The notes beneath the pieces were generated by a model. It made no database searches. It saw nothing but the letters and a program-made list of their open reading frames with translations, and was not told where the DNA came from. Of a DNA stretch of 64,000 nucleotides, positions 1-10,535 are shown piece after piece. Position 1 is the stretch's first letter. Each line of letters begins with the position of its first letter. The position numbers and the translations under genes are program-made. The DNA comes from Maniola hyperantus (taxonomy: Eukaryota > Arthropoda > Insecta > Lepidoptera > Nymphalidae), in the NCBI RefSeq assembly GCF_902806685.2, contig NC_048536.1, positions 62,001 to 126,000 on the forward strand, written 5' to 3'.

Positions 1-653
1 TCCATCCCCGACGGGCAGTGCAGCGGGTACATCGACCAGGTAACTCACACGATCGTGTGCCGTGTGTGTCTTCAACGTAGGCTTCCTCCATTCCATTCCA
101 AAGTGTTCCATAATATTTGGCGTTCCTCCGTTATGCAGGCCCTGCGACAGGCAGGCCCTGCGACAGGCAGGCCCCGCGACAGGCAGCCCCGCGACAGGCA
201 GCCCCGCAACAGGCAGGCCCGGCGACAGGCAGGCCCTGCGACAGGCAGCCCCGCGACAGGCAGCCCCGCAACAGGCAGGCGCTCCATCAGTCCACACCAC
301 CTAAGATCGTAAACCTGAAAGTGTGTGTGTGTGTGTTACTTCTTTAGCTATTCAAGCAACTTCCACGAGGATTACGGAGAAAGACTTCCGCGTGGACGGT
401 ATACTGTACCTGTCACGCGTGTGTGCAGGCGCTGGTGTGCGGCGCGCGGCGCGCGGCGGCCGTGCGGCTGGCGGTGCGCGACGCGGCGTTCGCGGCGCTG
501 CGCATCGACGACGCGCTGCGCAGCGCCACGGTGACGCGCGCGCGCTGCGCCGGCGCCGCCGACGTGCAGCTGCGCGTCGCGTGCGAGGGGCGCGTGCGGC
601 GCCGACGACGCGCGGCGCGCGCGCTGCCCCCGCGAGTTCCGCTGCGTCCATAG
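1..653 (+). CDS. 3' end of an unidentified protein-coding gene (two exons, partial)
   Basis: The window opens in an apparent exon (1-39, reading SIPDGQCSGYIDQ) that ends in CAG followed by a GTAACT donor at 40. A 389-bp intron runs to an acceptor ending TGTGTGCAG at 428. The last exon (429-653) continues in the same phase with ALVCGARRAAAVRLAV and ends at TAG (651-653). It encodes about 74 residues rich in Ala and Arg, with three cysteines and a very basic tail (RRRRRAARALPPR). The third codon positions are almost all G or C, and the stretch is CpG-rich, unlike the AT-rich flanks; this is the main reason to believe it is coding. I do not recognise the family. Most of the gene lies off the left edge. 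The alternative is a GC-rich repeat that happens to be open, but the matching splice sites and preserved phase argue against that. Confidence 0.5.
135..284. repeat. GC-rich minisatellite, 15-16 bp unit, inside the intron
   Basis: About ten imperfect copies of a unit built on GCGACAGGCAGCCCC lie between the two exons of the left-edge gene. A (GT)n run of 16 bp follows at 321-336. Confidence 0.85.
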
Positions 654-1012
654 CTCGTCATCTTTACATTATTGTAAATCTTTTATTTTAATTACAAAAT
701 AATAATTATAATGATAAAATGTGTTTCGTTGCACAGGCACAGGTTCCGAGCCTGAATTTTTTGTAAAACATTAAGGAAATGAAATTGATTCTTGTTGCAA
801 CAATACATTGTGGCCAATAGTGAGCGAGCGTTAACCAATCAGAGATGATTGCGATCGTGACATTGTAGCTGTCATTCTCCCGCAATCGCGCAGCTGGGGG
901 GCGGATATTAAACGCTGTAGCCTGTAACGCGATAGAGGTGCGGACGAGCGCGGCTTTAATTTAATTTCATTCTTTACTTCCTTTTAGTGGTATATTTTAT
1001 ATTATTAAACAG
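654..1012. other. AT-rich 3' flank of the left-edge gene
   Basis: Directly after the TAG the sequence becomes AT-rich and contains no ORF, so it probably includes the 3' UTR. I see no perfect AATAAA within 100 bp of the stop, so the cleavage site cannot be placed. Confidence 0.4.
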
Positions 1013-1048
1013 GGCGGCGAGCGGCGGGCGGCGGGCGGCGGGCGGCGC
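1013..1048. repeat. GCGGGCG simple array
   Basis: A short run of GCGGGCG-type units, essentially a 7-bp period, about five copies. Confidence 0.7.
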
Positions 1049-1139
1049 ATTGCTGCTACACTCGTAAAACATTTATTGCTTCACTAACGTGGACGGTTCC
1101 GTATATTGTAGGTATCTAACCAAGCAATAGACAAAGGGC

Positions 1140-1202
1140 GGACGCCGGGTGCCGGACGCCGGGTGCCGGGCGCCGGGTGCCGGGCGCCGGGTGCCGGGCG
1201 CC
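1140..1202. repeat. 7/14-bp GC-rich array
   Basis: Alternating GGACGCC and GGGTGCC blocks give a 14-bp unit with a 7-bp sub-period, about nine heptamers. Later copies carry GGGCGCC in place of GGACGCC. Confidence 0.8.
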
Positions 1203-1395
1203 GCCAGGGAAACACTCGATCGTACATTGATCGCGCGGCCGATGTTATGATTGTCGTAAAAAGAAATACATCGTAAATGTTCCCAGAATGAGCTCCGCGA
1301 TCTGATAGCCTTCGACACGAAGCCCCGACCTGCCTACGTACCTGCGTGACTTATATACAGACAGAAATATTGACACGTTTTCTTGCATTTTCGTA

Positions 1396-1512
1396 CATTT
1401 CCACCACCTCCGTAGCGCAGTGGTGAGCGCTGTGGAAGGTCCCGGTATGCGGGGGCCCCATAAAAATTTGGGTTCCAACTCTTCAATCCTGATGCTGTAC
1501 GGAACCTGACCA
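1396..1512 (+). mobile_element. tRNA-derived SINE fragment
   Basis: It contains GTAGCGCAGTGGTGAGCGCT, a good Pol III box A, followed 60 bp later by a degraded box B-like GGGTTCCAACTC. The head resembles that of the SINE at 13287-13622. Confidence 0.5.
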
Positions 1513-1602
1513 CAAATATTTATAGGATTTAGCAACTGTCGGTTATAAATTATTATTGATATAAGAGGTACCTACCAAGCAAAGAGTTTTTGAACTCAAA
1601 GA

Positions 1603-1850
1603 CCTTGTGGCGGTTGCCACAATTGCAACTAGATGGCGCTATTCAATCGATAACATTTCATGACGTAGTCCCGAACACATATTTTGTAGTATTGTCGGCG
1701 TTACATTTAACGCCGACAATACTCGCACTTACGGAGTTTTCTGTAATCTGGACACTAAAGAAGTTTTAAGACACAACCGGCGGCCCAGCTGGCGCTACCG
1801 AGCAAACCAACCGCTCGGTGGGAGATCTCCCTTTGGTACGGTCGACCTTT
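1603..1850 (+). repeat. Dispersed repeat, copy 1 (interrupted)
   Basis: It matches 11104-11330 over most of its length, with shared blocks such as AACTAGATGGCGCT, GACGTAGTCCCGAAC and GCCCAGCTGGCGCTACCGAG. Relative to copy 2 it has gained a short palindrome (1687-1722, arms AGTATTGTCGGCGTT and AACGCCGACAATACT). It is broken at its right end by the 836-bp element that follows. Its continuation, GCTCCCGTACA, reappears after that element at about 2701. Confidence 0.75.
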
Positions 1851-1853
1851 ATA

Positions 1854-2689
1854 GTAGGGGAGCCCAAGATGCTAAATAGGGATTTACTCGAGCGTCGTGG
1901 GGACCTGTTAGATTGTGAAGATTAGGTGCTAAAAAGAAATAAAGGTTATATGATGTAACCCCTTTTTTACTGGTGGGGAGAGCGCGTACAGGTTTTCAAA
2001 AATGTAAAAAAAAATATCACAAAGAAATACTCGAGCGCTTTAGATATTAACAGTAGTGAACGATATTATAAAACCTACTTAAAATAATATATGAAACATG
2101 ATTGATGAGAGACGACGTAGCCACGGACACAAGTCAACAAACCGTCATCAATTATTGTGGATATCTCTGAAATTTGATATCTTCCTACGATTATATTATT
2201 CAAAACTGCCTTATATGTAACAGTAGTATATAATGCGCCCCATGTGTTTTTTTATAGCAAAAATATTTATCTGCCGGTTTGCATGGTGGGGGTGTGGGGG
2301 TGGTCGTACGAAGGTGTAGAAGGGGGCGCTCCATCTTAGGCTGCATTATCACTTCCCACCGTCTAATTGCAGCCAAGCGCGACTCTATGAATTTAAAAAA
2401 ATAGGTAAAGAAAAAAGAAAATATTCCCAAAAATATTTATCGAGTGCGTCAGATATTGAGAAGGGATGTAAAGTGAATCCTCAAGTAACTCCTATTCAAA
2501 AAACTGACGATTTGGACGCAACCAAAATTCATGGCCGATGTTTAAAACTTTGTGACTCTCCCATTTCCTTAGATCGCGCTCAAATTGTCAGATCAGGAAA
2601 ATGCACACTTTTCTGCATCTAATTAACTTACCTTATCTTAATCTGACGCGCTCGAGTAAATCCCAAAATTCTCTCTTGGGCTCCCCTAC
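1854..2689. mobile_element. Non-autonomous DNA element with terminal inverted repeats (836 bp)
   Basis: The left end (1854-1894) and the right end (2649-2689) are inverted copies of each other. Each begins GTAGGGGAGCCCAAGA, has about 8 unmatched bases, then GGGATTTACTCGAGCG. The interior has no credible ORF and carries further CTCGAG-containing echoes of the terminus at about 2028 and 2437. It splits the dispersed repeat of which 11104-11330 is an uninterrupted copy, which supports insertion. I could not find a clear target-site duplication, so the superfamily is undetermined. Confidence 0.65.
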
Positions 2690-2805
2690 CGTTACACTCA
2701 GCTCCCGTACATCGGTGACCCCGACGGGATCGAGAATGGTCGCACACTACAACAGTGTAATGTGTACTTCGCACGTTACGTGGTCGAGAGGTCCGCCTCC
2801 TATTC

Positions 2806-2843
2806 CGGAGGTCGGAGGTCGGAGGTCGGAGGTCGGAGGTCGG
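2806..2843. repeat. GGAGGTC heptamer array
   Basis: About five perfect copies of the 7-bp unit GGAGGTC. Confidence 0.9.
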
Positions 2844-2879
2844 GGCACGCACCCCCATCATTTCGGAGTTAGGTAAGTA

Positions 2880-3015
2880 GGTATGTATGAGCGTTTTGAG
2901 CAATTAAATATCACTTGCTTTAATGGTGAACGAAACCATTGTGAGTAAACTTGTATAACTAAGAGTTGTTTGCATTGCTTTCTAAGGTGTGCCATCCACG
3001 CTTGGCCCGCGTGGT
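2880..3015 (+). mobile_element. SINE/LINE tail fragment (TATCACTTGCTTTAA family)
   Basis: It shares AATTAAATATCACTTGCTTT, then GGTGAA, then a degraded version of the TGCCATCCGCACTTGG block seen in the fuller copy at 30874-31165. Confidence 0.6.
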
Positions 3016-3160
3016 TTCATTACCAAAGCGGGACGCAAACGAGTGCCACTCTGTGATCTGTCACTACACTATAGTTAAGTAGTAAACATTTAGCGAGTGT
3101 GATGATTGTGCAACATAACACCAGTCATTAGTGCAACAGGTATGCGCGCGAGTGCAGTGA

Positions 3161-3184
3161 CGACACACGACACACGACACACGA
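3161..3184. repeat. CGACACA heptamer array
   Basis: Three to four copies of CGACACA. Read on the other strand and rotated, this is the same 7-mer as GTCGTGT at 56072-56102. Confidence 0.8.
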
Positions 3185-3300
3185 GGCGAGGAATAGCTCC
3201 GTGTGTCACGAAGCTACGGAGTGTAACGTCACATCATTGCACTGAAAGTTATTCTACGGGAAAACATACGTAATCATTTTCTAGTTTGGTGGCTTGTAGT

Positions 3301-3352
3301 GCCAACTGCCAACTGCCAACTGCCAACTGCCAACTGCCAACTGCCAACTGCC
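3301..3352. repeat. CCAACTG heptamer array
   Basis: Seven perfect copies of CCAACTG. Confidence 0.95.
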
Positions 3353-3780
3353 AGACAAGGACCATGTACTTTGCCAGTGTCGAGTAACTCGAAGGAGGCT
3401 CGAGGAGATTGATCTCACATCAAAGTGCTTGTCAACCAAAATTATGAAAGGAGAACGTTATTGTCTGACTTATTAACTACTGTGCTCGGGAACAAACTGA
3501 GATATCGCACGAGTAGGTAATAGGTCTATTATTGCACTAGTAGGTATAGGTCTATGTTTGCACGTGGATTTGTATGGTATATTTTGAGAAAGTACAACGA
3601 ATTTTTTGTAAATGTATGCGAACTAAGTATGCGAACAATATTTGAGAGCCTCGTATTTGGTAAATTACGAGGTTTTTGTAAAAAGCGTAAGTTGGTACTG
3701 TACAGGGTTGGGTTCACCAATAAGACACAAATTAGCTTCACAACACGTCCTATCCGCGTGGTGTCCGAACAGTGAGTTCC
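3353..3780. other. Unassigned spacer
   Basis: AT-rich sequence with no supported gene. A short doublet containing GTAGGTAATAGGTCTAT-like text lies near 3513-3555. Confidence 0.3.
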
Positions 3781-4408
3781 GCACCTCCGCACCACCTCCG
3801 CACCACCTCCGCACCACCTCCGCACCACCTCCGCACCACCTCCGCTCCACCTCCGCACCACCTCCGCACCACCTCCGCACCACCTCCGCTCCACCTCCGC
3901 ACCACCTCCGCACCACCTCCGCACCACCTCCGCACCACCTCCGCACCACCTCCGCTCCACCTCCGCACCACCTCCGCACCACCTCCGCACCACCTCCGCT
4001 CCACCTCCGCACCACCTCCGCACCACCTCCGCACCACCTCCGCACCACCTCCGCACCACCTCCGCACCACCTCCGCACCACCTCCGCACCACCTCCGCAC
4101 CACCTCCGCACCACCTCCGCTCCACCTCCGCACCACCTCCGCACCACCTCCGCACCACCTCCGCACCACCTCCGCACCACCTCCGCACCACCTCCGCACC
4201 ACCTCCGCTCCACCTCCGCACCACCTCCGCACCACCTCCGCACCACCTCCGCTCCACCTCCGCACCACCTCCGCACCACCTCCGCACCACCTCCGCACCA
4301 CCTCCGCTCCACCTCCGCACCACCTCCGCACCACCTCCGCACCACCTCCGCACCACCTCCGCTCCACCTCCGCACCACCTCCGCACCACCTCCGCATCAC
4401 CTCCGCAC
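3781..4408. repeat. 11-bp minisatellite CACCACCTCCG, about 57 copies
   Basis: A near-perfect array of CACCACCTCCG. Nine units carry the single variant CTCCACCTCCG. They are spaced 4, 6, 4, 11, 8, 4, 5 and 5 units apart, so there is no fixed higher-order period. Because 3 x 11 bp gives 11 codons without a stop, every frame runs open, which explains the long HHLRTTSAPPP-type and RRWCGGGAEVV-type reading frames. Nothing indicates translation. Confidence 0.97.
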
Positions 4409-5071
4409 GCCTCGCCGGTACGAGTCAATATTATATTAATAATCCAATACACTACAGGTACTTTTCGCTTCATCATTCAATAAAGAAAGGATCAAGTGTT
4501 TAACAGATATAAATGAAATTGTTCAGTTTTGGTTCAATTACACTCAACAATTATTGTTTAGTTAATTTGATACGTACAGCGTTATATTATGAAGTAGGTA
4601 CATTAGTTTCCTCTAGCTCGAAGAAATAGCAACCCAACGCAGTTCCCTGCGGTGGGGGGGGGGGGGGGGGGGGGGAGGAGGATATTGCAATCATCGGAGA
4701 GTCTCAGCGCGGCGTATAATCTCGCAGGCATAGGGTGTGTTACACGCACAGTGCACAGACTAGCGGCAGATGAAACGTACGAGATGGTAGATCGGCTGAG
4801 GACAGCTAAATATTTGTGGTGAACGAATTTAACATTTTTGTTGGTACTAGTGGTTCGCCCCGAACCAAGACCCCGCAGTATCCCATAACATAGTTTTATA
4901 ATATAATAGTAATTATCAGGCCATCAGCTTACATAGGCTGTGACAGACGGACGGACGGACGGACAAGTGCAATTTTATTCAAGTAGACTCAGAGACCTCG
5001 CTTCGCTCTGTTAATAATTTATTAAGTTTCTTGAATTTGTGGTCAAATTAATTTGGTCAACGCTCGCCTCA
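4409..5071. other. Spacer with a 22-base poly-G run
   Basis: No gene is visible. A run of 22 consecutive G lies at 4654-4675, and a (GGAC)n block at 4950-4965 ends a degraded retroposon whose beginning resembles TAGTGGTTCGCCCCGAACC (4849-4867). Confidence 0.6.
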
Positions 5072-5155
5072 CCATTCCGCCCATTCCGCCCATTCCGCCC
5101 ATTCCGCCCATTCCGCCCATTCCGCCCATTCCGCCCATTCCGCCCATTCCGCCCG
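5072..5155. repeat. 9-bp minisatellite CCCATTCCG
   Basis: About nine perfect copies of a 9-bp unit, which translates as an Ile-Pro-Pro repeat on one strand and Gly-Gly-Met on the other. No coding context. Confidence 0.95.
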
Positions 5156-5310
5156 ACCCGTCTCTGGGAGCTCCCTGTCTGAGCAACGTTACAGTACGCT
5201 CGATAGGTGTCAGCCTCATGCAGCAGTACACTTGTACATCGTGCTAGTCTGTGGCACTGATGTTACCAGTTACAAGTAATGGAGTTACAGCGAAGGGCGG
5301 CGCGCTGATT

Positions 5311-5355
5311 GGCGGAGGCGGAGGCGGAGGCGGAGGCGGAGGCGGAGGCGGCGGC
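5311..5355. repeat. GGCGGA hexamer array
   Basis: About seven copies of GGCGGA. It makes a Gly run in an ORF at 5251-5523 that I do not consider a gene. Confidence 0.9.
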
Positions 5356-5691
5356 GAGTGTCGATACGCGTTGATACAATTAGCGGGAATTGCTGCTCTC
5401 GTTGCCTCTATCGTATTCACTTTCTATACTATACTTATTTCCGTTTCTTCCTGCGCTGAGAACACTCGGTGGCACCAGTTTTTGATATGTTCCTATTTGA
5501 GGTTTATAGACCTTCACCGCTGAGAGAAACACTTCGCACTATTCATTAGATCACATACAATATTTTTTGAAGCGTTCTTGAATTACACGATCCTATGCTT
5601 CGCTCTACCATCGATTCAAAATTCAGACGAGGCTGGTTTTTTGATCCTGGAATTTCCGAGGGTAGTCGAAGTTCATGCATGCGTGGCACAG

Positions 5692-5797
5692 GAGACGGAG
5701 CGGCGACGACGAAGAGGAGGAGGACGAGGAGGGAGATGACACGAGTGCGGAGGAGGGGAGCGAGAGTGAGAGCGCCGATAGCAAGGAGACACCATAA
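5692..5797 (+). CDS. Possible terminal exon encoding an acidic tail
   Basis: After a plausible acceptor (GGCACAG ending at 5691), one frame reads RRSGDDEEEEDEEGDD, then TSAEEGSESESADSKETP, then stops at TAA (5795-5797). Strongly acidic, Ser-rich C-terminal tails are common in nuclear proteins, and the stretch is compositionally distinct from its AT-rich surroundings. The polypyrimidine tract is weak and no upstream partner exon can be identified here. It could equally be a purine-rich low-complexity sequence that is open by chance. Confidence 0.25.
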
Positions 5798-6368
5798 CAG
5801 CTGCGGGCATCTCCTGTAACCGCGACGACTGCCGCAGAAAGGGGAGAGGTAAATAGAAAATAATTTGTAAGGAGTCAAAAAAGCGCACCAGGAATACGCC
5901 AAGAGCAAGTAGCCCTCTTGCTCAACTGCGAGATTGGTGCGGCCGTGGGAGGGGGCGAGTTGTTGTGACTAGCTGAAAATAAATGGTCTACTTGCTGCAG
6001 TTGAGCCATTTACTAAGAGCGTGTGCCCAGCAGAGTTTGTTGTCACATGCTGTAGCAGCTCAGAGGTGTAGTGCGGCTGCAGCGGCAGTTACCGCACAGT
6101 GCGCGGGCGGAAGCGGTGCGGCGCGGTGCGGCGCGGTGCGGTGTGGTGCGGACCGAACCGGATAATTACGCGGTCCGCATTTTAGGCGTCTTTACAAAGT
6201 GCCGCGAAAATAACGAGACGCGTAATGATCGTCATTGGAAAACGGGCACACCATTTTAAATGCGAAAATAGTTTGACCTCGCTACGCGAAAGATAATAGT
6301 ATGGTTCTCTCTGAAACAAAAGAATTTCCACAAAAATACGTATCTTCCTTTATGGCTTCGAGTTGTGT
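5798..6368. other. Spacer with short GC-rich repeats
   Basis: No supported gene. A GCGGTGCGGC-type decamer array of about three to four units is at 6115-6151. Confidence 0.4.
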
Positions 6369-6430
6369 CAGATCGTCAGATCGTCAGATCGTCAGATCGT
6401 CAGATCGTCAGATCGTCAGATCGTCAGATC
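6369..6430. repeat. 8-bp array AGATCGTC
   Basis: About 7.5 perfect copies of AGATCGTC. Confidence 0.95.
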
Positions 6431-7109
6431 AGCACAGTTCATTTCGTCAAAGAGAAATTATTATTTACTTTTTTAACTTTAAGTTTAATTATTAGGCCAT
6501 AGATTAATTATTGGTCTCGCTCCAGGCATATTATAAATTCGAAAGTGTGTTGGTTTATTGGTTTGTTTTTCAATCACACCGCAACGAAGCAATCGATCGG
6601 CATCATAATGTTTCTGCAAAGATATTTTAACATAATAAAGAAGAGAACATGAAGAAAATACCATAGCTGGCTGTACATTATCTCTGTCCATCGGGAAGCT
6701 TATCAAAGCGGATAAGACGAGAGAGGAGTTGATGATAAGTCCTATGTCTGGATGATATTCAATTCTTACAATTTGACTTCGAAACGCACCGTTTGCAACG
6801 TTCGTGATCGCGAGTTGATCTGTGAACAATCGCATTAAGAGCTGTTGTGAATGAAATACAATATATTGGTGCGAGTATTCAGGGATAGTGCTGTACTAAT
6901 TATATTTCGCTGCAATATAAATCGCTCGTTTATCTCGACATTAATAATGAAAATAATAACTGCGACAGTTCATTTAAGCTTTGGCCGTGTGTTTCATTTT
7001 TGGAAATAATAACGGATTAAAACATAATCGCTGTGAACTTTATTTAATTGCATAAAAATAACTTATCGTAATTATATTTTCAGATCGTATCCATGAACAA
7101 CTCACTTCT
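6431..7109. other. AT-rich spacer with a retroposon 3' end
   Basis: At 6515-6610 there is an inverted, degraded copy of the tail of the Lepidoptera SINE family seen at 13911-14165 (AAAGTGTGTTGGTTTATTGG, then CAATCACACCGCAACG). The rest has no recognisable feature. Confidence 0.4.
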
Positions 7110-7184
7110 CGTCGAGATCTCGCCACATGTAGCGAGATCTCGCCACATGTAGCGAGATCTCGCCACATGTAGCGAGATCTCGAC
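7110..7184. repeat. 20-bp array of CGAGATCTCG palindromes
   Basis: About 3.7 copies of a 20-bp unit. Each unit contains the perfect 10-bp palindrome CGAGATCTCG, separated by CCACATGTAG. Confidence 0.9.
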
Positions 7185-7227
7185 ACTCGTACACACAGCA
7201 CAGCTGTCGGCCGCGTGTCACAATAGG

Positions 7228-7265
7228 CACAATAGGTAGCTGTCACAAGACAGCTACCTATTGTG
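7228..7265. repeat. Perfect 17-bp hairpin
   Basis: CACAATAGGTAGCTGTC (7228-7244) is inverted perfectly at 7249-7265 across a 4-base loop. A partial extra copy of the left arm (CACAATAGG) lies just upstream. Confidence 0.85.
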
Positions 7266-8313
7266 ACACTGGCGGGCGGCTCGATTACTACTGGCTACAA
7301 TGCATTATTGCAAAAAGAATACCATTTGTAGCATACAGGCAAATAATACATACAAACTTACATTCATACTAAGTACTAACACATAATAATATATACTACA
7401 TTCAAGACACTGTCGTCTCGAGTCTGCACCCCACGCAGTGTGCGTGGGAGGGGTAATCGTACTGAGGCAGTCAGTCGAGCTCGGACCGCCGCACAGTGAA
7501 GACGTGGACAGTGAGATGGTCGAGCCGATATTTACACACTATAATTAAATACTCATACATTAGTTACTACACCATTAATTCAGCCAATCACAACAATTGC
7601 GATTGTGATAATGATTGATACAAGTTTCCCAGAATATATAGAATACTTAGATTATTTACATTGATTTACAAACTTCAAAAACATTCATTCTCACTTATTT
7701 AAATAAACTGATGAATTTGATGCTAACGGTCTTAGCTTAAACGAACTCCCACCTGACTGGCCCAAATATAACGAGGTGCTTGGCGTCCTGCGTCCATGAA
7801 TGTATTTGAAACCCATTCAGTTGTAACAACGGCGGAGAGCTGTAACACGGCTCGTTAACACAAAATTATTTTCCCGCCGAAATATTTCCCTTTTATTATG
7901 TTCACATTTTTAACAAATTTACGTGAAAATCGACAATACAGGCTTTCCGAGATTTTCAAAAAAGTTGCACCAAATAAATGTAAGTTGTTTAGTTCAAGCA
8001 TATTAGATATTATTAACTATTTATTTTAGAGTCTCAAACATTTTGGACGCGGCCGCCGAGTGCAGAAAATAAATTAATCGCTGTGCAAATTTTAAGCTCG
8101 CACTCGTTACGCCTCGGATTAACATAATTTATATTATATGGAAAACAAACAGGTTATAAAATGTCATTATCAGCTATGGACATCGTTCCAAAGTTATTAT
8201 GCGAATTAATCGTTCCACAAAGTTCATTTATGTATTTAAATAACTACTCTCTCTCACACACCTTTTTATATATTTGTATATCATGTGATACAATGTTCTT
8301 TCATTTGGATCTA
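7266..8313. other. AT-rich spacer, nothing recognised
   Basis: About 1 kb with no credible ORF, repeat array or retroposon that I can identify. Confidence 0.4.
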
Positions 8314-10535
8314 TCCCCGGTATCACAGTGAGAACCGTGGACAGGCGCTACTCGATCGGACAATGGTACAGTGCCGGGTACAGGGTCATATACCCGGTAT
8401 CACAGTGAGAACCGTGGACAGGCGCTACTCGATCGGACAATGGTACAGTGCCGGGTACAGGGTCATATACCCGGTATCACAGTGAGAACCGTGGACAGGC
8501 GCTACTCGATCGGACAATGGTACAGTGCCGGGTACAGGGTCATATACCCGGTATCACAGTGAGAACCGTGGACAGGCGCTACTCGATCGGACAATGGTAC
8601 AGTGCCGGGTACAGGGTCATATACCCGGTATCACAGTGAGAACCGTGGACAGGCGCTACTCGATCGGACAATGGTACAGTGCCGGGTACAGGGTCATATA
8701 CCCGGTATCACAGTGAGAACCGTGGACAGGCGCTACTCGATCGGACAATGGTACAGTGCCGGGTACAGGGTCATATACCCGGTATCACAGTGAGAACCGT
8801 GGACAGGCGCTACTCGATCGGACAATGGTACAGTGCCGGGTACAGGGTCATATACCCGGTATCACAGTGAGAACCGTGGACAGGCGCTACTCGATCGGAC
8901 AATGGTACAGTGCCGGGTACAGGGTCATATACCCGGTATCACAGTGAGAACCGTGGACAGGCGCTACTCGATCGGACAATGGTACAGTGCCGGGTACAGG
9001 GTCATATACCCGGTATCACAGTGAGAACCGTGGACAGGCGCTACTCGATCGGACAATGGTACAGTGCCGGGTACAGGGTCATATACCCGGTATCACAGTG
9101 AGAACCGTGGACAGGCGCTACTCGATCGGACAATGGTACAGTGCCGGGTACAGGGTCATATACCCGGTATCACAGTGAGAACCGTGGACAGGCGCTACTC
9201 GATCGGACAATGGTACAGTGCCGGGTACAGGGTCATATACCCGGTATCACAGTGAGAACCGTGGACAGGCGCTACTCGATCGGACAATGGTACAGTGCCG
9301 GGTACAGGGTCATATACCCGGTATCACAGTGAGAACCGTGGACAGGCGCTACTCGATCGGACAATGGTACAGTGCCGGGTACAGGGTCATATACCCGGTA
9401 TCACAGTGAGAACCGTGGACAGGCGCTACTCGATCGGACAATGGTACAGTGCCGGGTACAGGGTCATATACCCGGTATCACAGTGAGAACCGTGGACAGG
9501 CGCTACTCGATCGGACAATGGTACAGTGCCGGGTACAGGGTCATATACCCGGTATCACAGTGAGAACCGTGGACAGGCGCTACTCGATCGGACAATGGTA
9601 CAGTGCCGGGTACAGGGTCATATACCCGGTATCACAGTGAGAACCGTGGACAGGCGCTACTCGATCGGACAATGGTACAGTGCCGGGTACAGGGTCATAT
9701 ACCCGGTATCACAGTGAGAACCGTGGACAGGCGCTACTCGATCGGACAATGGTACAGTGCCGGGTACAGGGTCATATACCCGGTATCACAGTGAGAACCG
9801 TGGACAGGCGCTACTCGATCGGACAATGGTACAGTGCCGGGTACAGGGTCATATACCCGGTATCACAGTGAGAACCGTGGACAGGCGCTACTCGATCGGA
9901 CAATGGTACAGTGCCGGGTACAGGGTCATATACCCGGTATCACAGTGAGAACCGTGGACAGGCGCTACTCGATCGGACAATGGTACAGTGCCGGGTACAG
10001 GGTCATATACCCGGTATCACAGTGAGAACCGTGGACAGGCGCTACTCGATCGGACAATGGTACAGTGCCGGGTACAGGGTCATATACCCGGTATCACAGT
10101 GAGAACCGTGGACAGGCGCTACTCGATCGGACAATGGTACAGTGCCGGGTACAGGGTCATATACCCGGTATCACAGTGAGAACCGTGGACAGGCGCTACT
10201 CGATCGGACAATGGTACAGTGCCGGGTACAGGGTCATATACCCGGTATCACAGTGAGAACCGTGGACAGGCGCTACTCGATCGGACAATGGTACAGTGCC
10301 GGGTACAGGGTCATATACCCGGTATCACAGTGAGAACCGTGGACAGGCGCTACTCGATCGGACAATGGTACAGTGCCGGGTACAGGGTCATATACCCGGT
10401 ATCACAGTGAGAACCGTGGACAGGCGCTACTCGATCGGACAATGGTACAGTGCCGGGTACAGGGTCATATACCCGGTATCACAGTGAGAACCGTGGACAG
10501 GCGCTACTCGATCGGACAATGGTACAGTGCCGGGT
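8314..10535. repeat. 77-bp satellite-like array, 29 copies
   Basis: Twenty-nine head-to-tail copies of a 77-bp unit in exact register: GTGGACAGGCGCTACTCG begins at 8337 and last at 10493, which is 28 x 77 apart. The copies appear identical. Each unit contains an inverted repeat, CCGGGTA ... TACCCGG, with a 10-base loop. Since 77 is not a multiple of 3, the 63-codon ORF that recurs every unit is a by-product. It is joined directly to an unrelated 63-bp array at 10536. Confidence 0.98.

Noticed and set aside
3529..4503. Several 216-315 codon ORFs on both strands
   Set aside because: All are readings of the 11-bp array, which is open in every frame.
5251..5523. Gly-run ORF with a hydrophobic segment
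   Set aside because: The Gly run is the GGCGGA microsatellite and nothing flanking looks like a gene.
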